Origin: a virus
Strand: one strand, 5' to 3'
IMG/VR virus record: IMGVR_UViG_3300032236_001503
Coordinates: 1-64,000 of that record
Length of the DNA stretch: 64,000 nt
This document shows positions 11,401 to 19,237 of this stretch, one piece after another (position 1 is the first letter of the stretch; each line of letters opens with the position of its first letter). A model generated the notes under the pieces. That model ran no database searches and was not told the origin of the DNA. It saw only the letters and a list, made by a program, of their open reading frames with translations. A program made the position numbers and the translations under genes.

Positions 11401-11752
11401 GTATGAAATTGTTAAAAATATCTCCTATATTATAGGTTCTTAATGTTGATGGTTTCCAAGTAAAAGTGTTATTACTTGTTTTTGATGTGATTTGATAGGT
11501 ATCAGATTCTGGATCAACATAAGAATTTGCGTTTCCAAAATTAAAATCAATTTGATTATAAACATCAGTCACGTTGTTTATATCGTTGATCGGATTATCT
11601 ACAAATCTGAATAAGTTCAAATACTTCATTGAACTCAATCCTGCAACTTTACTGTTAAAGTATGTTGGTGTTATAAGATATTCTTCCATGGGCCAACTGC
11701 CGCTCATTGCTACAGTGTAATAACCATTTGAAGCTATGTTATAAGATGACAT
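5477..11752 (-). CDS. Giant virion protein with PKD-like and NHL-propeller segments
   Basis: 2091 residues, no close family recognised. Most of the protein is Ser/Asn/Tyr-rich beta-strand material suggesting strings of Ig-like domains. A PKD-like domain (IYFGDG followed by an SYQSEGTYTLSYQV strand) sits near residues 1430-1480. Residues about 1600-1850 contain NHL/propeller-like blades such as NLYVLDQYYNKIYKLNL and NVYVLDYQNHCLKHY. Three copies of a helical segment, (E/D)(E/Y/F)xxxxxxNxAxxRLxxN-like, occur near residues 1510, 1890 and 1975. The last 70 residues are cysteine-rich (GCSNPFCWSWKGMSC, then SDCCND). The position between the sedolisin-bearing protein and the RCC1 fibre suggests a baseplate-peripheral or fibre-connector structural protein. 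That role is inference from context. Confidence 0.6.
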   Translation of the reverse strand: MSSYNIASNGYYTVAMSGSWPMEEYLITPTYFNSKVAGLSSMKYLNLFRFVDNPINDINNVTDVYNQIDFNFGNANSYVDPESDTYQITSKTSNNTFTWKPSTLRTYNIGDIFNNFILSISSFDNNSSQNPVLSSINQTNTANNLFDAAYLLYPQRLFLKPISLSANNNGTFNLQTSTVLLSTNVLFVGSNVVDHDSYVKHTNYKFNQPYFNPIRGNSIPVNLVYSLSASKNVINNVLTYTPNFNPFSFNVQLEDNNIYIVPNSINIKYNITTYNYLWNQMIPLGQFFPEEVPTLWYDFRSSFINNFNLNSINYQTLQLTQSSINPSAPLQDFSNCILSISLSCNSPTSFRYNNATYKDNFGNRYPYCKPDFNAASQSLKLKYIAESPYYFNSLSNTLSSVGSTTFVTSNSGLIPLNVPISDGSTPFDTMVWTIPYSPHYYSFKTSFTNNAFPNPSDTYSLRFNLSSGVTKQYTASGATQYGQTEFVYLSSCLASDFGILNVDLPTYAPNDFISLNVIDFPKNTPYVLDEIFCYYGSNLDQVYDIINSPFVPTSEGSQFLLVYPLSSYGPFNITLRTRLSSSIFNYISESNNATFIHFASGQNNVYKAALGYPISLKVINEEADNITVDSSFLTSYPDFPSKNLLTLSDTNSSLQGNSLISWNFNSNNVNPNCNITLQSVNPDGTFLSAIPINQPIPFNSNSWTVSVSGYGPNTVNVTLSSQKYNQTATLSSNPNLFNILSHNKFNVGVANTQILGKTVSYTVTATVPYNQNSYQIPTGIPMYWVWSYDNKTTNLPITAFYNNTPFIGNTYSNGSTNFSDYLSSIVLNVQLSSSLNSFNIHNLSVSAISHYNNPYTIGNSNISVLDYPSDNIFNTYFRTAYNFTGEVVNIYFQSQPIIQLYPWLGPRPVLVPVQITVTNGVVTNVVNQEISWYDINQFYQLEYIIYSPQNSPFIANTSANNVLSRPNTDFNSFKFSTGEIVSNLVAPVIQWVITDNTGHYYSLSSTSANLSSISTFNYVISSPSVTSTNVSLCALSATIAGWTIPHNLVSTQTIYTLPTAQFFAPTNFLIYPPYTWHQGNSGYLTIVNNNNFTVSQAPTAYAHNNTNSQNFYVSANKGGLYQYGYANLNDPSVSLFSTFNTNNHLINLPYVNDLSSNRGLTVYLTAFNNFFPRRSVNSLNYIGLTSNNSTSGLYLGNYSIASNTNSFNNLTYSKNGLSAFNQSPKLVGYDTLQLQFSTVDTAVVFDYNTVTQLGLQFTPVTSIDLDNNIFVGVLQTLTVPNTANTPVRALQNPNSYVTYSLSSLSGGWVSQINVPMVNGLYDLFILNIGDGSQPLTVDNYVQNHLLLNASATLSAYIPSTTYNLATSYTGSYDSWNVIEQKLTTATESFVVYATAVKPEIYISSYYATTGDNIFIQFKTPYLQNTPEANVAITSYNIYFGDGLSAYHLVNDITQHSYQSEGTYTLSYQVNYNNGSSLSFQLPNTHAITVYNTWPTYDQSKIRLLTEEYLTLPWTVDQVDIQPNEYADADIFNTAMSRLYDNLEYLIYNTQTINTDSPTLFYGWLGTSQNNVGRGIQWHTQDFLSGDYVHPNYATVSSAQNAVSPSFSNIKDLVQTDYYTFVLDGLSARAFTTGANPTEIFFDNINEVYQLLVNPVSIDYDEPSQNLYVLDQYYNKIYKLNLSFDYINEINIQLVVGNYGGRQDPNKFNSPTELIYLNDNVYVLDYQNHCLKHYTEDLNWIYTYYNEEFDINVGTSIKPIYTNNPECFAVHPTTEFPYILTISNKIYVFDTMGDLITSFQLTDQNGINLKAKPIKIIFDKNGNFMYVLYSNEIIKFTLTGTFISYVDKIPSVEFLNFTSAKYSNSESLVFSTSNSIIKCQDIVTLFKVGEGLPYQYWTKDQILISRDEFTMDNVYNRAFTRLIQNIKTFRNTMNSKFVIVTESTPYGQIQYFSKTPILVSSRPVFADDIENENVQVGVNEFNIPQVLNRELGKIYNALNYLAGYLTVTDNRNLSGINTGCSNPFCWSWKGMSCYNLTLPVIRICNINPITYAELQSNFPSSYSFSSSQQLTKTWGEASSDCCNDTFYPNASS

Positions 11753-11757
11753 AATAA

Positions 11758-11763
11758 TATTTA
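11758..11763 (-). promoter_or_regulatory. Late-type motif TAAATA before the 2091-residue protein
   Basis: TAATAAATATTATT: the hexamer ends 5 bases before the ATG at 11752. No Shine-Dalgarno sequence lies in between. Confidence 0.5.
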
Positions 11764-11787
11764 TTATAAAAGGTTAAAAAATCCCCT

Positions 11788-14700
11788 TTAAATCAATCCA
11801 AATCCTTTATAAAGTTGATAGGTGAAGATAAATTCCATCATACCGTCACTATTATTCCAATTAAGGTAAGAATCTGGGTATGCTCCAGAAATTTGATTAG
11901 TTAAGGCTAACAGGTACTCGTCTTTATTAATGTTTGTAAATTGATTATTCCAATCTATAGTATTTTCCACGTATACTTCATTTGTAGCAGGTACAAATTC
12001 ATAAAATTCATATAATTGTGTCCAATCATAGGAGTTATTTTTTATACCAAGATAATAGGCAAGTTCATCCAAACTATAAGATGATACACCAGCAGTTGAT
12101 AAATTTGTAACCTTATCATCATAAAGTGGAACCTGTCCGGTTGGGATTAAGCGATATGAATTTAGAGATTTTGCTTTTAATACAACAGGGGTTCCAGCGG
12201 AAACCATATATGTATTTGTATCTAATAAATCACCCCTATTAAAATTATCATATTTACTAGGTGATGAGAAATTAAAGGAATCATTTAATACGCTACCAAA
12301 TAATCTACTTTGATTTATACTTAAAAGATCCATAGATCTTTGTATATCAATTGGATATTGTAATCTAAAATCATCAGTGTTTAAATCAACCGATTGAGCT
12401 AAATCATATAGATTATCAACATTACAAGTGTCTAAATCCATAATATTAGAAGTATAATTTGCAATTTTTTCGTATGATTTTACGCCTAAGTCGTCATGGG
12501 ACGATAATCCAAATATTGATGTGAAGAAATTAAAGAGATTTGTACTTTCTTGTAATGTTTGTTGGAAGGCAACAGATTTAAGTTGTCCTGACATATCAAA
12601 ATTTTCATTTATCTTATAAAGATCATAATAATTTTGAGGGTAAAAGGATATATAATTTGGTGCAGTCGTTCCAGATATATTTTTATATATGGTTCCTGTT
12701 GTATCACTTATATATGATGGATCATTATTATAAGCACTGAGGTAGTATTTGTTCGTCCATCTAAAGCCAGACCAATCCCCGTTTGCTTGCGCTGATTTAC
12801 TCCAAGGATTGTAATCATACATTGTTGCAGTATTAGCAGCACTAATATATGGAACTATACCCTTTGGATTTATATAAAAATTATCAATTATACTTTTAGA
12901 ATTTGAATCAATAACATATATTTTATTTTCTATGGAATTAATAACATATATTCTACCCAATAAATCACAACTTATACCTTCTAATGCTGTTTCATCTGCA
13001 TTTTTATTTGCATCGAACCATTGCGGTACGTTATTAGCGTAGTTGTCGCTTGATATAGCGAAGGTGACGGTGTTACCATTAGTAGGATTTATACTGCCAA
13101 CATAATGATAGCTATAAGTGAACCAAATATTCTGATTAATGTCGATTGTTATATCATTTATTGAATTGAAAGGACCGAATGATGTTAATAAAGCACCATT
13201 TGTGTTAATATATTGTAGATAACTTGAGTCAGTACCGGATGTTATGTGATTTGTTGATACCCATAAATTGTTATTGTTATCGCAAACTATTTCATAGGGT
13301 GAACTATAGTGATATCGAACTGATGTCAATAAATTACCATATGTATCATAATTAACTAACCATCCACTGAAAGGATTTGAATAAGTTACCCAAACATTAT
13401 TATTTAAATCTGTTTCAATGCATGTTGGTTGAATTGGATAACTGTCATCTGAATCATATGATAAATTATTTGATTTTACATTGGATTGATCTATCCATGA
13501 TTTTAAGAAATCTGGATTTTGTATTGGTGCAGCATCAAAGGTAACTGTTGTTATATAATTTCCTAAATTATCGAATTTAAATACATATGGTGTATCGAAA
13601 CATGCAACCCAAACATCTTGATTGCTATCTAAAGCAATCGACAATGGTGTTAATTGATTTGGAATTAAGAAACTTAATTGGGCAGTTGTATACTGAAGTA
13701 GCGTTAATAAACTGTTTAAGTTTACATTAATTAATATATCACCAACTGAATTTATTCTATATAAACTATTGAGTTCACTATCAGCTACCCATGCATGATA
13801 TGTTGGTTCCGGTAGTGCCGCAATCGCATTAATACCATGAATACCCGAAACTGCCATGACATCATTTTTGAATTCAACATTAAACGGTTGTATTGTTGGT
13901 ACGTCAAAAGCATTAACATGAACCTTATCTAAATAACCCAAAGAGACCGCAGAAAATGCTGGATTTGAATAATATTGAGCAGTTGCTAACATTCCTGCAT
14001 TTGGATTTGATATCCATAATATTGGATTTACATATTTTGTTGAAAGTGATGGAACTGGAAAATAACCACTACCTAATATTTCACAATCAACAGTACTTGT
14101 GTAATTTACAAAAGATCCTTTATAATAACCTCCAACTTTAAATCCATTAGAATCTTGAAATTTAAATTGTAAATTATCTGGTGTATAGGTAAAATTCAAT
14201 GGCGTACCATTTAAATCAAAAGCAGATAAACTAAATGGAATATTATTTGAACTGAATAGATTATAATATGTTGTATTATCAAAGGGAATATAGTGAATGA
14301 ATTCATTTTCATTAGCTATAACGGTTCCGTTTCCATCTATGAGATCATCCGCATAATAAGTTGGATTAACTTTCATGTTAACCAACATTGGATTATCCTG
14401 CCCAATAAATCTAAGTTTTGAGAATGGATTTATTCCGTTTTGCGTTATATTTAAATAATCTGGTTCCCTGAATGTAAAAATGTGTGGTAATGTAACCGAA
14501 GCAAGACTGTTTGAAAAACTTGGTGTTTTATTATCCTCATTAAATGAACCATTAAATGATCTTAATCCTGATGTTCTTAATGTTGCAATAATTGTACTGT
14601 AAGGATTTTCATTGAAATATAAATCCGTATTATACAAATCATCAACAAAATAAAATTCAGCAGTTCCGGAAACACCTACAACGTTTCCACTTGGATTTAA

Positions 14701-16791
14701 TTTACCAACTTCATCAATTGCAATTGGAGAATCTACTGTTTGAATGAAATCTATTTGATTACCACTTAAATCTAAGAATCTCCATTGTGGTCTTAAGAAA
14801 GACCAATTATTTTCAGGTTCTTGATAGCGATAAGATTTTGAAAATTGAGCACCCAAATCGATAAAATGAGGTTCGGTGCTTGATGATGTTATGTTTATTT
14901 TAAAAGGATATCTATTTAAGTGACCAGCAAATGTTGGTGGTGGTATTAAATCAAAATATAAAGATTCATTTAAATATAACTGTACGGGTATTACATTTGA
15001 ATCAGTAAAATATTCACCACTACTAGTATAAACTGTTAACGTTACATTATAGTTATTTGGTAATGTATATAAATGTTTTGGATTAGGTTCTCTGCTGCTA
15101 GAATAATCACCAAAATTCCAATAATATGTATTAATTCCTAGTGATGATAATTGAACGTCCGTTGTGAATTGAAAATTTGTAGCGTTTGCAAAACCACTAT
15201 TTAAATTTGTATTAAATAAACTTACTTTTACATTAGTATTAGCTATGGCTGTGTTGATGATAGTATAATCATCACCAACTACCTCATAAGCAGTCATTGA
15301 AACTGTATAATTGCCAGATGAATTATATATGTGATTTCCGGATATTTGATTTGTTAAGGTTCCATCACCTAAATCCCAATAAAAAAGATTATAATTTTGT
15401 GCAGTATAACTATCTGGAACGTATGTAAAATCAGTTGTTAAGGTATAACCGAAATTTGGGGGATTTAATACTATACTAGCTGGTGCTATAGTTGTACCAA
15501 TAGATAATGTACTATTTGTTGGTACTATAGTTGTAGTTTGTGTTGGTGAAGATGTAGCTTGATTTGATATAGTTAATAAATTAGGAACTTTTGGTGATCC
15601 AACACCTGTTACTAAATCATAACCCTTTGCTGATGCATAACCATTGCCACCATCAACGATATCATTAAAGTAATATGATGAATTTTGATTATATAAACTA
15701 TAAATTTGTTGATTTGCAAAAGATGAACTTTTGGTATATAACCCAGCACTGCATCTTCTAGCCATTATAGCAGCCCATTGTGGTGCGGCTGCACTGGTTC
15801 CAGCTAATGCTTGATAGTATGATATATTTGTATATGGATTTGTCCAAACTATCCATGCAGCTGCACCGGAATTATATGATACATCAGGAACACCTCTACC
15901 TGATAATGCAACATTATTTACGGTTAAATTTGCTTGATAAGATGGTACTGGATTTACTGATGCTACTGCTTCACCACCACCACTTCCACTCCATGAAACT
16001 TCACGGTACGGACCGGGTGAACCAGAATAATACAAATTATTTCCACCTAATAAAACAGTTCCACCTACACCCAATACATTTGGTGAAGATGCTGGGTAAT
16101 TTACTTGAGCACCAGAATCACCAGCCGCTGCAATAAAAATTGTATTTCTTGTGTTAAAGATATTATCAAATCCACTTTGATAAAAATACGATTGGTCAGG
16201 ACCGCAAGTAAAACTCATTGATACAACATCTGCGCTCAATGTGTTTACAGCGAAATTAACTAATGCTGGTAAATCAGCTACACTATTTTGGTAATCGGTA
16301 ATTAAAACCAAATTAGCAGATGGAGCCATCGCATAAGCATATTGTATGTCTAAACTTGTTTCTTGACTCCATCCAAAAGCATCCGCTGAAAGTGCTGGAT
16401 TATTCTTTAAACTTGTCCAATTAGTAGCACCAAGTGGTGCATATACTTGTATTGTCTTTTGGGGTAATCCCATAGCAGTACAAAAGAAATTAAGATCACT
16501 TTGTGCTGTTGGACTACCATAGAAATCTATGATAGCTATAGTTTTACCGGAACCGCTATTACTAAGAGTTGTTAATTGGTCAAATCCATAATAGCTTATA
16601 AAATTTTGAGGGATAAGAACACCATATCCACTTGGTGCTGATATCTCTTCTTGATTTAAATCAGATATACCAATACCATTTGAAAAGGAATCACCATTTC
16701 TGATGCTACCAGTTTGTCCATTTAAATCCCCATCGTTTTCAAGGTATTTCCAACTTAACAGGGGTGTAGCTTTTAATGCAGATAAATCCAT
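11788..16791 (-). CDS. Sedolisin (peptidase S53) fused to PKD and NHL/Vgb-like propeller, large virion protein
   Basis: 1667 residues from the ATG at 16791; an in-frame TTG two codons upstream is a weaker start. Residues about 55-405 match sedolisin. E144 and D148 lie four apart in WSQETSLDIQYAYAMAP, the oxyanion Asp D225 is in AAAGDSGAQ, and Ser S333 is in LAGTSAAAPQWAAIM. The calcium-site pair D377-I378 and D392 is also present (NDIVDGGNGY, GYDLVTGVGSP). Spacing agrees with the family E-D-D-S set, so an active serine-carboxyl peptidase is expected. The usual long pro-domain is absent; only about 55 residues precede the catalytic core. Two PKD domains follow (FYWDLGDG and YYWNFGDYSS), then propeller blades near residues 1000-1320 (DVWVACFDTPYVFKFDNLGN). 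The final 250 residues are unassigned and may anchor it to the baseplate. It lies immediately downstream of gp6, where T4 has gp7, but similarity to gp7 was not established. Confidence 0.8.
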   Translation of the reverse strand: MDLSALKATPLLSWKYLENDGDLNGQTGSIRNGDSFSNGIGISDLNQEEISAPSGYGVLIPQNFISYYGFDQLTTLSNSGSGKTIAIIDFYGSPTAQSDLNFFCTAMGLPQKTIQVYAPLGATNWTSLKNNPALSADAFGWSQETSLDIQYAYAMAPSANLVLITDYQNSVADLPALVNFAVNTLSADVVSMSFTCGPDQSYFYQSGFDNIFNTRNTIFIAAAGDSGAQVNYPASSPNVLGVGGTVLLGGNNLYYSGSPGPYREVSWSGSGGGEAVASVNPVPSYQANLTVNNVALSGRGVPDVSYNSGAAAWIVWTNPYTNISYYQALAGTSAAAPQWAAIMARRCSAGLYTKSSSFANQQIYSLYNQNSSYYFNDIVDGGNGYASAKGYDLVTGVGSPKVPNLLTISNQATSSPTQTTTIVPTNSTLSIGTTIAPASIVLNPPNFGYTLTTDFTYVPDSYTAQNYNLFYWDLGDGTLTNQISGNHIYNSSGNYTVSMTAYEVVGDDYTIINTAIANTNVKVSLFNTNLNSGFANATNFQFTTDVQLSSLGINTYYWNFGDYSSSREPNPKHLYTLPNNYNVTLTVYTSSGEYFTDSNVIPVQLYLNESLYFDLIPPPTFAGHLNRYPFKINITSSSTEPHFIDLGAQFSKSYRYQEPENNWSFLRPQWRFLDLSGNQIDFIQTVDSPIAIDEVGKLNPSGNVVGVSGTAEFYFVDDLYNTDLYFNENPYSTIIATLRTSGLRSFNGSFNEDNKTPSFSNSLASVTLPHIFTFREPDYLNITQNGINPFSKLRFIGQDNPMLVNMKVNPTYYADDLIDGNGTVIANENEFIHYIPFDNTTYYNLFSSNNIPFSLSAFDLNGTPLNFTYTPDNLQFKFQDSNGFKVGGYYKGSFVNYTSTVDCEILGSGYFPVPSLSTKYVNPILWISNPNAGMLATAQYYSNPAFSAVSLGYLDKVHVNAFDVPTIQPFNVEFKNDVMAVSGIHGINAIAALPEPTYHAWVADSELNSLYRINSVGDILINVNLNSLLTLLQYTTAQLSFLIPNQLTPLSIALDSNQDVWVACFDTPYVFKFDNLGNYITTVTFDAAPIQNPDFLKSWIDQSNVKSNNLSYDSDDSYPIQPTCIETDLNNNVWVTYSNPFSGWLVNYDTYGNLLTSVRYHYSSPYEIVCDNNNNLWVSTNHITSGTDSSYLQYINTNGALLTSFGPFNSINDITIDINQNIWFTYSYHYVGSINPTNGNTVTFAISSDNYANNVPQWFDANKNADETALEGISCDLLGRIYVINSIENKIYVIDSNSKSIIDNFYINPKGIVPYISAANTATMYDYNPWSKSAQANGDWSGFRWTNKYYLSAYNNDPSYISDTTGTIYKNISGTTAPNYISFYPQNYYDLYKINENFDMSGQLKSVAFQQTLQESTNLFNFFTSIFGLSSHDDLGVKSYEKIANYTSNIMDLDTCNVDNLYDLAQSVDLNTDDFRLQYPIDIQRSMDLLSINQSRLFGSVLNDSFNFSSPSKYDNFNRGDLLDTNTYMVSAGTPVVLKAKSLNSYRLIPTGQVPLYDDKVTNLSTAGVSSYSLDELAYYLGIKNNSYDWTQLYEFYEFVPATNEVYVENTIDWNNQFTNINKDEYLLALTNQISGAYPDSYLNWNNSDGMMEFIFTYQLYKGFGLI

Positions 16792-16803
16792 ATACAAAAA
16801 CTA

Positions 16804-18603
16804 TTAAAAATCCGCAGCCTTGATCGAACCAGTTGTTTCTTGTATAGTAATTCTTGATGCTATATTTGAAACATTATTAAATACTGGATATTGGAAGTAA
16901 TCTAAATTTACGTTTTGAGTATAAACTTTAGCATAGTTATCAGGATAAACATAATCCCAGAATAATAAAGAAACACCTTCTACATATGTGTCTAAATCAG
17001 CACGATAAGTTTGTACTCTTTGAACTCCATCAACACTTAATATACTTGTTGATAATTGATAGATATCAATTGTTTGACCAAGAGTATTTTTTGATCTATC
17101 AAATGTATTAGTAAAGATAGTTTGAATATCGTTTAAAATGGCGGTATCGGCTCTTCTTGTGTTTGGGTTTTTTGTTATGACTAAACCTGAGTTACCAAGA
17201 TCACTTGGTGATGGTTTTATATATGGACTTGGTGTATAAAAATCAATATAAATGTATACAGGGTCCATTGGTACGATTTCAGCCGTAATAGTTTTATGTG
17301 AATTAATTCCATTTAATATAATTTCCTTTTGTGTGGAATTTAAATAATTCTGTAAAGGACTACTTGGTACTGAATATAAATAAAGATTATTAAAGTTACA
17401 AGCATTTGAAAAATTAACTTGATTAATTAAAATTCTATTTTCCAATTGTGGTGTATTTAATCCTATATCATACAAATAAGCAATATGACCTGCCAAGTAA
17501 TCATCATTACTAACAAGCTGAATATCGGTTAATAGATTGGAATAGTTTTGTTTAATAAATGTTACATAATCATTGGTTGTAACTAATCTATATTGTGATC
17601 TAAAGGCATTGGGTGAATTTTTACGAATTGAATCAACTGATTCTTCAGCAGTATAAACAGTTGAAGGATAGTCGTTGTTCAATGACACCTGACTTAATTG
17701 ATTAATTGTTAAATAATTTTGATTAATTGAAATGTCTTTTATAATTTGATTAAAAGTTACAGAATTATAAGGGACAAGTGATGAATTGTTTAAACCATTA
17801 GGTCCAATTCCCTGTGAATTTTGATCAATTTGTAAATAAAATATTTGAACCTGATCACCTGTACTTAATCCCTTACCATTAACATTATCACCAAATGTTA
17901 TTTCATAATTTTTATTTTGATTAAATCTTACCTCGTAAACCAAATCATTAGAACCATATAAAAATAAATCTGTTGCTCTTGTCCACTCTTGCCAAACTCC
18001 AGTTGCTGCTGGCTTAACATATACGAATATATTAAAGTGATCTAAAAATACATTTGTTGGCAATGTGATATAGGCTACTTCATTATCAATACCTAAAGCA
18101 GTATAAAGTGGATTTTCTTGAAACACTCCTTGATATGCCAAATACGTATCAGCTATATTAGAAATAACTTCCTCTTTATTTGTAAACTTGGTAAAGTTTA
18201 TATCTTGATTTACTGAATAAATTGTTCCACCAACGTTTAAATAACTATATCTTGGTATTGTATAATTTCCTAATGTGATTGCAGGAGAAACAGTCATGGT
18301 AAATGGAACATTTGCTCCCAATCTACCAATTGGATTATAATCCAAAAGTTTAACAATACGATTCATGTTTTCATAAAGCTGTGCTTCAGTGAACATGCTT
18401 TCTGATGATGTTTTATTAAGATAATATAATAGTGTACTAAAGGAATAACCAACAACGTCTATCAATGCTGATAAGTTAGAACCCTGATAGTTTTGATCAG
18501 TAAAAACTTTACCCTGATTTAATCTACTGATGATTAAATCACGAATACTTGTGCCATCGAAGGCAACATATGAACTTTGGTCGAAAACAGGATTGGTAGC
18601 CAT
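16804..18603 (-). CDS. 6: Baseplate wedge protein gp6 (baseplate J-like)
   Basis: 599 residues, close to T4 gp6 (about 660). The N-terminus reads SYVAFDGTSIRDLIISRLN, then NYQGSNLSALIDVVGYSFST and the MFTEAQLYENMNRIVKLL stretch. This is the typical opening of T4-family gp6, in which helices set up the wedge dimer. The middle carries the baseplate-J type beta domain (YEVRFNQNKNYEITFGDNVN). gp6 forms the continuous inner ring of the baseplate with gp7, gp25 and gp53. It sits 15 bases downstream of gp25 on the same strand, a linkage that supports both calls. Known from the family: its conformational change during contraction. Not visible here: gp53. Confidence 0.88.
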   Translation of the reverse strand: MATNPVFDQSSYVAFDGTSIRDLIISRLNQGKVFTDQNYQGSNLSALIDVVGYSFSTLLYYLNKTSSESMFTEAQLYENMNRIVKLLDYNPIGRLGANVPFTMTVSPAITLGNYTIPRYSYLNVGGTIYSVNQDINFTKFTNKEEVISNIADTYLAYQGVFQENPLYTALGIDNEVAYITLPTNVFLDHFNIFVYVKPAATGVWQEWTRATDLFLYGSNDLVYEVRFNQNKNYEITFGDNVNGKGLSTGDQVQIFYLQIDQNSQGIGPNGLNNSSLVPYNSVTFNQIIKDISINQNYLTINQLSQVSLNNDYPSTVYTAEESVDSIRKNSPNAFRSQYRLVTTNDYVTFIKQNYSNLLTDIQLVSNDDYLAGHIAYLYDIGLNTPQLENRILINQVNFSNACNFNNLYLYSVPSSPLQNYLNSTQKEIILNGINSHKTITAEIVPMDPVYIYIDFYTPSPYIKPSPSDLGNSGLVITKNPNTRRADTAILNDIQTIFTNTFDRSKNTLGQTIDIYQLSTSILSVDGVQRVQTYRADLDTYVEGVSLLFWDYVYPDNYAKVYTQNVNLDYFQYPVFNNVSNIASRITIQETTGSIKAADF

Positions 18604-18610
18604 TATATTA

Positions 18611-18616
18611 TATTTA
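18611..18616 (-). promoter_or_regulatory. Late-type motif TAAATA before gp6
   Basis: GATAAATATAATATA: the hexamer ends 7 bases before the ATG at 18603, inside the gap after gp25. Confidence 0.5.
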
Positions 18617-18618
18617 TC

Positions 18619-19206
18619 TTATATTAAGATTTGTCCTCCCAATTGAGCAAAAATACTTAAGTTATCTTGTACGCTTAACGGAAGAATATCATATACTAAT
18701 GAAACAGCATAACCAGCACCTAGCGAATTGATATCCGATACCGACTGAAGCGTTAATTGTGTTCCATTTAAATTTATAACTGGTGTTGATGTTGGATTAG
18801 GTAAAACATACACACTTACAACACTCACTCTAGGTTCAAATTGAGTTATGGCATTATTAATATCGTTACCTATTGCATTTGCACCAAGAACCGAAACTGG
18901 TTCAAAAAGGTATTTTAATAAAGAACACCCAAAAGTTGGATTTAAGACCTTTTGACCCGGTATTGTGGTGAATAAATTTCTTAAAGAGTTTTTAATTGCT
19001 TGAATATCTGAATCGGATGCAATATCTCTTGATTCTACTGGATTTAAACCTATACCAACTGATTGATTTGGGGTTTCACTAGTAGTTAAATCTAAATGCA
19101 AATCGCTATAAATGGGTGTAGTTACCTGAACCTGTTTACTCACGGAAATACCAGATGAATTAACTTGTTTTGGTTGAATTAAATTATTTAAATCGATTAT
19201 TGCCAT
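18619..19206 (-). CDS. 25: Baseplate wedge gp25 (lysozyme-like fold family)
   Basis: 195 residues. The conserved gp25 core is at residues 67-126: DIQAIKNSLRNLFTTIPGQK, then LNPTFGCSLLKYLFEP and the diagnostic EPR (124-126) in TQFEPRVSVVSVYV. T4 gp25 is 132 residues; this one has an extra N-terminal arm of about 60 residues rich in Ser/Thr. gp25 family proteins are structural baseplate components that nucleate sheath assembly; no catalytic activity is implied here. It is followed directly by gp6. The start overlaps the opposite-strand small gene's upstream region, giving a divergent arrangement with 31 bases between the two ATGs. Confidence 0.88.
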   Translation of the reverse strand: MAIIDLNNLIQPKQVNSSGISVSKQVQVTTPIYSDLHLDLTTSETPNQSVGIGLNPVESRDIASDSDIQAIKNSLRNLFTTIPGQKVLNPTFGCSLLKYLFEPVSVLGANAIGNDINNAITQFEPRVSVVSVYVLPNPTSTPVINLNGTQLTLQSVSDINSLGAGYAVSLVYDILPLSVQDNLSIFAQLGGQILI

Positions 19207-19226
19207 GAAAAGGGTAAATAGTTATG

Positions 19227-19232
19227 TAAATA
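19227..19232 (+). promoter_or_regulatory. Late-type motif TAAATA before the 193-residue protein
   Basis: TATGTAAATATACTT then ATG at 19238: 5 bases separate motif and start. This spacing, as in neighbouring genes, is why 19238 is preferred over the in-frame ATG at 19205. Confidence 0.5.
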
Positions 19233-19237
19233 TACTT

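Noticed and set aside
11788-16791. Calling this gene gp7 from position
   Set aside because: Although it follows gp6 as gp7 does in T4, no gp7-like sequence was recognised; only domain content is reported.
16789-16797. TTG start two codons upstream of the sedolisin-bearing protein
   Set aside because: An ATG follows at once and no ribosome site favours the TTG; the ATG at 16791 is the simpler start.
19205-19237. Upstream in-frame ATG of the 193-residue gene
   Set aside because: It would overlap the gp25 start and has no TAAATA motif at the usual distance, whereas 19238 does.
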